NCBI GenBank assembly: GCA_038231615.1
Contig: JBBRLA010000319.1
Coordinates: 1 to 9,393 of the forward strand
Source: JBBRLA01 sp038231615
GTDB taxonomy: Bacteria; Myxococcota_A; Polyangia; Palsa-1104; JAEUJZ01
Reading direction: 5' to 3'
DNA length: 9,393 nt
Part shown: one piece after another, positions 6,867 to 9,393 of the stretch
Numbering within the stretch: position 1 is the first letter of the stretch
Layout of the letters: every line of letters begins with the position of its first letter
The notes under the pieces: generated by a model
What the model was told of the DNA's origin: nothing
Database searches by the model: none
The model's input: only the letters and a program-made list of their open reading frames with translations
Translations under genes and position numbers: made by a program

Positions 6867-6968
6867 TAGCTTTGTCAGGGCGAGTGGGTCCGGCGGATGG
6901 TCGGACGGGGGGCTTTTCCTGGCGAAAACTCGGACTTTATTGATCCAACGCACTTCAAGGAGATTCTT

Positions 6969-7796
6969 ATGATTTCGATTCGCACCAACCTATCCTCCAT
7001 CGACGCCCAGCTTCGCCTCTCCCGCACCCAGGACATGGTCAACAAGACCATGGCGCAACTCTCCTCGGGTTTGCGCATCGCCAGTGCTTCCGACGATCCG
7101 GCGGGGCTTGGCATTAGCACCAACTTCGACGCTCAGGTGCGCTCCTACAACGTCGCCGTGCGCAATACCAACGACGGCATCTCGCTGCTGCAGACCGCCG
7201 ACGGCGCTCTCGGGCAGATTCACGGCGCACTGGAGCGGATGAGGGAACTGGCGATGGAGTCGGCGAACGGCACGCTGGCCTCGGTGGACCGGGTCAACAT
7301 CCAGACCGAGTTCACCGCCCTGCAGAGCGAGATTACCCGCGTATCCCAGTCGACGCGCTTTGGCAACGTGCAAATCCTCAGCGCGGCCAGCACCATCCAG
7401 CTTCAGGTAGGCATCAACGCAACGGCCAACGTGGATACCATCAACCTGGCTCTCAACAAGGAGGATGCCAAGACGCTGGCCGTCGATCAGACCACGATCA
7501 ACGTTGGCGACACCACATCGGTCAACACCGCCATCGCCAATATCGACACCGCTATCGCCTCGATCTCCGGGGACCGGGCCAACATCGGCGCGTTGCAGAA
7601 CCGCCTCACGGTGGCCATGCAGAGCGACCAGGAGGCAAGCAAGAACCTGGGCGCGGCCACCTCGCGGATCCGCGATGTGGATGTTGCCCAGGCTTCGGGT
7701 GACCTTGCCCGTAACCAGGTCCTGCTTCAGGCCGGCGTCGCCGTCCTGGCACAAGCCAATCAGTCGCCTCAGGCAGTATTGGCGCTCCTGAGGTAG
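6969..7796 (+). CDS. fliC: Flagellin
   Basis: A 275-residue flagellin, the structural subunit of the flagellar filament, exported by the flagellar type III apparatus. The N-terminal D0/D1 region (1-140) carries LSSGLRIASASDDPAGLGIS (31-50) and LERMRELA (88-95), the latter at the site known in other flagellins for inter-subunit contacts and TLR5 recognition. The C-terminal part (200-275) ends in LLQAGVAVLAQANQSPQAVLALLR-type residues, the classical helical D0 tail. The central variable domain is reduced to about 60 residues (140-200), so this is a short flagellin with little surface-exposed D2/D3. ATG 6969 is chosen because AAGGAG lies six bases upstream; an upstream in-frame GTG would add 24 non-flagellin residues. 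No fliD, fliS, flaG or csrA neighbour is visible, so the gene stands alone behind its own promoter region. The termini are intact and there is no frameshift. Confidence 0.97.
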   Translation: MISIRTNLSSIDAQLRLSRTQDMVNKTMAQLSSGLRIASASDDPAGLGISTNFDAQVRSYNVAVRNTNDGISLLQTADGALGQIHGALERMRELAMESANGTLASVDRVNIQTEFTALQSEITRVSQSTRFGNVQILSAASTIQLQVGINATANVDTINLALNKEDAKTLAVDQTTINVGDTTSVNTAIANIDTAIASISGDRANIGALQNRLTVAMQSDQEASKNLGAATSRIRDVDVAQASGDLARNQVLLQAGVAVLAQANQSPQAVLALLR

Positions 7797-7829
7797 GTTC
7801 ATGGCCTGACCTGACTTTCCTTTGACACA

Positions 7830-7862
7830 GGCCACGCATCGACCAAGCGTCGATGCGTGGCC
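7830..7862 (+). terminator. Perfect 14-bp hairpin downstream of flagellin
   Basis: GGCCACGCATCGAC (7830-7843) and its exact complement (7849-7862) flank the five-base loop CAAGC, 33 bases after the flagellin stop codon. The stem is very stable and long, and the position is right for a transcription terminator or an mRNA 3' stabiliser. However, no T-run follows on either strand, so intrinsic termination is unproven. It could also be a dispersed palindromic repeat. Confidence 0.55.
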
Positions 7863-8103
7863 GTGTGCAACGGCGATTCGGAGTGCGGGCCGAAGCAATT
7901 CTGCATCCGAAACCAGTGCGTTGACATACCAGCGACCTGGCCGAGTGCAGCACCGTCCGCATCCACTTCGACTTCAACACCACTTTGCTCCACGTGGAGG
8001 AGAAACCGCTTATTGAGCGAATGCGCGCTGCCTGGAGAGCCTCGGGGTCTCGCCCGCCCAGCTCAAGACCGTGAGCTTCGGCAAGGAAATCAAGACCAAA
8101 TAG
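7857..8103 (+). pseudogene. Decayed OmpA/Pal-like peptidoglycan-binding protein gene
   Basis: Three pieces in three successive frames spell one damaged protein. Frame A from 7857 reads CNGDSECGPKQFCIRNQCVD, a Cys-rich motif often found before OmpA domains in myxobacterial lipoproteins. After a shift near 7934 frame B reads DLAECSTVRIHFDFNTTLL (from 7934), the first strand of an OmpA/Pal domain with its FDFN signature. After another shift near 8030, frame C reads CLESLGVSPAQLKTVSFGKE and stops at TAG 8101-8103, the last part of the same fold. Only about 41 codons separate FDFN from SFGKE, roughly half the usual length. The missing part should hold the conserved Asp...Asn...Arg peptidoglycan-binding core. 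There is no signal peptide; the 5' end runs into the hairpin stem. A working gene would have tethered the outer membrane to the cell wall. Sequencing error could explain the shifts but not the internal loss. Confidence 0.7.
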
Positions 8104-8116
8104 ACCGAGCGGAAGG

Positions 8117-8146
8117 TGGACATAAGGGCCCCCCTATCGGTATGCT
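8117..8146 (+). promoter_or_regulatory. Candidate sigma-70 promoter for the TM2/DUF2752 operon
   Basis: TGGACA (8117-8122, 5 of 6) and TATGCT (8141-8146, 4 of 6) are 18 bases apart. This would start a transcript near 8153, just ahead of the AAGGAG site at 8160-8165. Two GGGCCC palindromes (8126-8131 and 8147-8152) lie in the same stretch, which may be chance in G+C-rich DNA. Confidence 0.3.
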
Positions 8147-8172
8147 GGGCCCAAAAGCGAAGGAGAACCGGG

Positions 8173-8787
8173 ATGATTCCTTGTCCATCCTGCGGTGCCG
8201 CGAACTTCGAGGACACGCCCGCGTGTTACCAGTGCAAAAGCCCGCTGCGGACGGCGCTGGCGCCGACCGGCCACGCGTCGTCGGCCATCGTCGGCGTGCA
8301 GCCAGCTCGCAACGCAACCATGCAGCCCTACGAGGCGCCGAGCACGGCCCTTGTCACCACGCCCCCCAAGGACCAGGGGACCGCATTCATCCTCTCTCAT
8401 TTTCTCGGGTTCTTCGGGGTCGATCGCTTCTATCTGGGGCAGCCCGGATTGGGGCTGCTGAAGCTCTTGACCTTCGGGGGCCTGGGATTCTGGGCACTGG
8501 CCGACCAGATCATGCTGGGTCTGGGGCTGACCCGGGACGCCTACGGGCAGCCCCTCCTCCGCGAGCCGCCCGTCGGGCGACCGGTGAAGGAGCAGTCGCT
8601 GACCTTCCTGCTCTCTCTCTTCGCCGGGGTCTTCGGGGCCGACCGCTTTTACCTGGGCTACACCGGCCTCGCCATCCTGAAGCTGCTCACCTGTGGGGGC
8701 CTGGGCGTCTGGGCCCTGGTGGACCTCATGCTCGTGGGCATGGGGAAGATGAAGGACTCCGAAGGCAACTCGCTGCTGCTGAGGTAA
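8173..8787 (+). CDS. Zinc-ribbon protein with two tandem TM2 domains
   Basis: A 204-residue membrane protein. Cys4, Cys7, Cys18 and Cys21 form a short zinc ribbon (CPSC...CYQC). A flexible linker (23-68) follows, then two TM2 units. Each unit has a hydrophobic helix, the charged loop signature DRFYLG (84-89 and 157-162), then LKLLT-GGLG-WAL-D and a second helix. The units clearly derive from an internal duplication; they share GV-G-DRFYLG, GL, LKLLT and GGLG-WAL. The expected topology is four transmembrane helices in the inner membrane with the ribbon at one face. TM2 proteins are widespread but their biochemical role is unsettled. ATG 8173 is chosen because AAGGAG lies seven bases upstream. 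The stop is one base before the GTG of the next gene, so the two are surely cotranscribed. Confidence 0.92.
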   Translation: MIPCPSCGAANFEDTPACYQCKSPLRTALAPTGHASSAIVGVQPARNATMQPYEAPSTALVTTPPKDQGTAFILSHFLGFFGVDRFYLGQPGLGLLKLLTFGGLGFWALADQIMLGLGLTRDAYGQPLLREPPVGRPVKEQSLTFLLSLFAGVFGADRFYLGYTGLAILKLLTCGGLGVWALVDLMLVGMGKMKDSEGNSLLLR

Positions 8788-8788
8788 C

Positions 8789-9193
8789 GTGTTTCGTCGG
8801 CGGTACAGCACCTTGTGCCTGCTGATCTTCGCCGCCACCGTCCTGCTCGCGCTGGGCGCGGGCACCGCCGGTCCTTCGGTGTGCCTGGTCCGCCTAGTCC
8901 TGCGCATCCCGTGCCCCTCCTGCGGAATGAGCCGCGGGGTGGCGGCGCTCCTGCATGGCAACGGGGCGGAGGCATTTTCGGCTAACCCCGCCTCGCTGCC
9001 GGTGGCAGCGGCGGCGGCCCTGCTCTGCCTCCTGTGGCCAATCGAACGGATCGGCGAGCATCGCACCCTGGAGCGGCTCTGGGCGCGGCCCGGCGTGCGT
9101 CATCTCTGCACGGCGGGGGTGGTGCTGCTGATGACGGTCGCGTGGGCGGTCAACCTGATGCGGCACATCCACGGCGGGGGGCCCTGCCGCTGA
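8789..9193 (+). CDS. DUF2752 membrane protein
   Basis: A 134-residue membrane protein starting at GTG 8789, one base after the stop of the TM2 gene and with GAGG as a nearby ribosome site. It shows the DUF2752 signature CPSCGMSRG (42-50) followed by a small helix and the NP pair at 66-67 (EAFSANPASLP). Hydrophobic helices lie around 9-24, 70-84 and 108-124. The paired cysteines C42 and C45 could bind metal or form a redox pair. DUF2752 genes are often found next to TM2 genes, and the near-overlap here supports joint work in the membrane. The activity is unknown. The family call is confident because motif order, size and neighbour all agree. Confidence 0.9.
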   Translation: MFRRRYSTLCLLIFAATVLLALGAGTAGPSVCLVRLVLRIPCPSCGMSRGVAALLHGNGAEAFSANPASLPVAAAAALLCLLWPIERIGEHRTLERLWARPGVRHLCTAGVVLLMTVAWAVNLMRHIHGGGPCR

Positions 9194-9239
9194 CCTTACT
9201 GAAAGCCCTGCTTTTGCCTCGTGATGCCTCGCTGCCGTG

Positions 9240-9261
9240 TTCGGACTTGTTTCTGTCCGAA
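9240..9261. terminator. Candidate terminator hairpin between convergent genes
   Basis: TTCGGAC (9240-9246) pairs exactly with GTCCGAA (9255-9261) across an eight-base loop, 46 bases beyond the DUF2752 stop and just after the prmC stop as read on the minus strand. Downstream on the plus strand the sequence is TCTCTAACGCTTTTT, T-rich but not a clean run. The site suits a shared terminator for the two convergent genes. Confidence 0.4.
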
Positions 9262-9264
9262 TCT

Positions 9265-9393
9265 CTAACGCTTTTTGGCCAGTAACACCCGTGGGACCCC
9301 GTCGGCGTCGGCGATGCTCTGGATGTCATGGTAGCTCCGCGATCTCTCGAAGAGCGCGGTGACCTGCCGCTCCTGACCCAGGCCAATCTCGAA
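9265..9393 (-). CDS. prmC: Peptide chain release factor glutamine-N5 methyltransferase (partial, C-terminal 42 codons)
   Basis: Reading the minus strand from the window edge gives 42 codons ending at TAG (complement of 9265-9267). The peptide begins FEIGLGQERQVTALFE and ends with a helix-strand-strand pattern finishing GVPRVLLAKKR. This matches the end of PrmC/HemK proteins, where an E-x-G-xx-Q motif opens the last part of the SAM-dependent methyltransferase fold and a basic R-V-xxA strand closes it. PrmC methylates the glutamine of the GGQ motif of release factors RF1 and RF2 in the cytoplasm. The catalytic NPPY motif and SAM-binding loop lie outside the window, so the call rests on the tail only. 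It converges on the TM2/DUF2752 operon. Confidence 0.72.
   Translation of the reverse strand, partial: FEIGLGQERQVTALFERSRSYHDIQSIADADGVPRVLLAKKR

Larger units (their letters stand above)
6611..6968. other. 358-base flagellin control region without genes
   Basis: No reading frame with convincing coding bias lies here, and composition shifts toward A+T compared with both flanks. The first 115 bases after the CFI-box gene show no hairpin with a T-run, so its terminator is not evident. The stretch 6726-6803 holds three dyads, and 6840-6866 a candidate sigma-28 promoter. A leader of about 96 bases then ends in AAGGAG (6957-6962), six bases before the flagellin ATG. Confidence 0.6.

Noticed and set aside
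7857..8825. Plus-strand frame of 322 codons from the Cys-rich motif through the TM2 gene
   Set aside because: Only the first 26 or so codons are meaningful (relic of the OmpA-like gene). The rest is out of frame with both the OmpA pieces and the TM2 protein.
9150..9386. Minus-strand frame of 78 codons at the right edge
   Set aside because: A different minus frame gives a good PrmC C-terminus over the same bases; this one shows no family features.

Overview
The window is G+C-rich DNA with coding third positions mostly G or C. It carries no rRNA, tRNA, CRISPR array, integrase or transposase that I can see. It reads as chromosomal DNA of a flagellated relative of the Deltaproteobacteria/Myxococcota. 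The reasons are a glycine-rich lipoprotein of the kind common in myxobacteria, a CFI-box C-terminal sorting-type tail, a paired TM2/DUF2752 operon, and a decayed Cys-rich OmpA/Pal-type gene. The taxonomic placement is an inference from gene content only.

Left edge, 1-999, minus strand: a surface lipoprotein running off the window, glycine-rich at its visible end. A short divergent promoter region (1000-1111) separates it from a plus-strand pair with a TGATG overlap. The pair is a small protein with a C-terminal J-domain (1112-1636) and a beta-type DNA methyltransferase (1636-2580). No restriction endonuclease is visible next to it.

Middle, 2638-6610, plus strand: three exported proteins in a row. 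They are a TPR-like lipoprotein of unknown function, a small secreted protein of unknown function, and a 569-residue secreted protein with a DUF2271-like N-terminal part, a fibronectin-III-like part and a C-terminal CFI box. The shared strand, modest gaps and shared export signals suggest a common envelope or surface role, but none has a known function.

Next, 6611-6968 is a 358-base A+T-richer control region. It holds three dyads and a candidate sigma-28 promoter, followed by an intact 275-residue flagellin with a strong ribosome binding site. Thirty-three bases after its stop is a perfect 14-bp hairpin, followed at once by the wreck of an OmpA/Pal-like gene (two frameshifts plus loss of the peptidoglycan-binding core).

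Right side, 8173-9193: a zinc-ribbon/tandem-TM2 membrane protein and a DUF2752 membrane protein, one base apart. They converge on the last 42 codons of a minus-strand prmC (release-factor glutamine methyltransferase) that enters from the right edge.

The points most worth following are the J-domain/methyltransferase bicistron, the CFI-box protein and its two secreted neighbours, the overlapping dyads upstream of the lone flagellin, and the broken Pal-like gene beside the hairpin.
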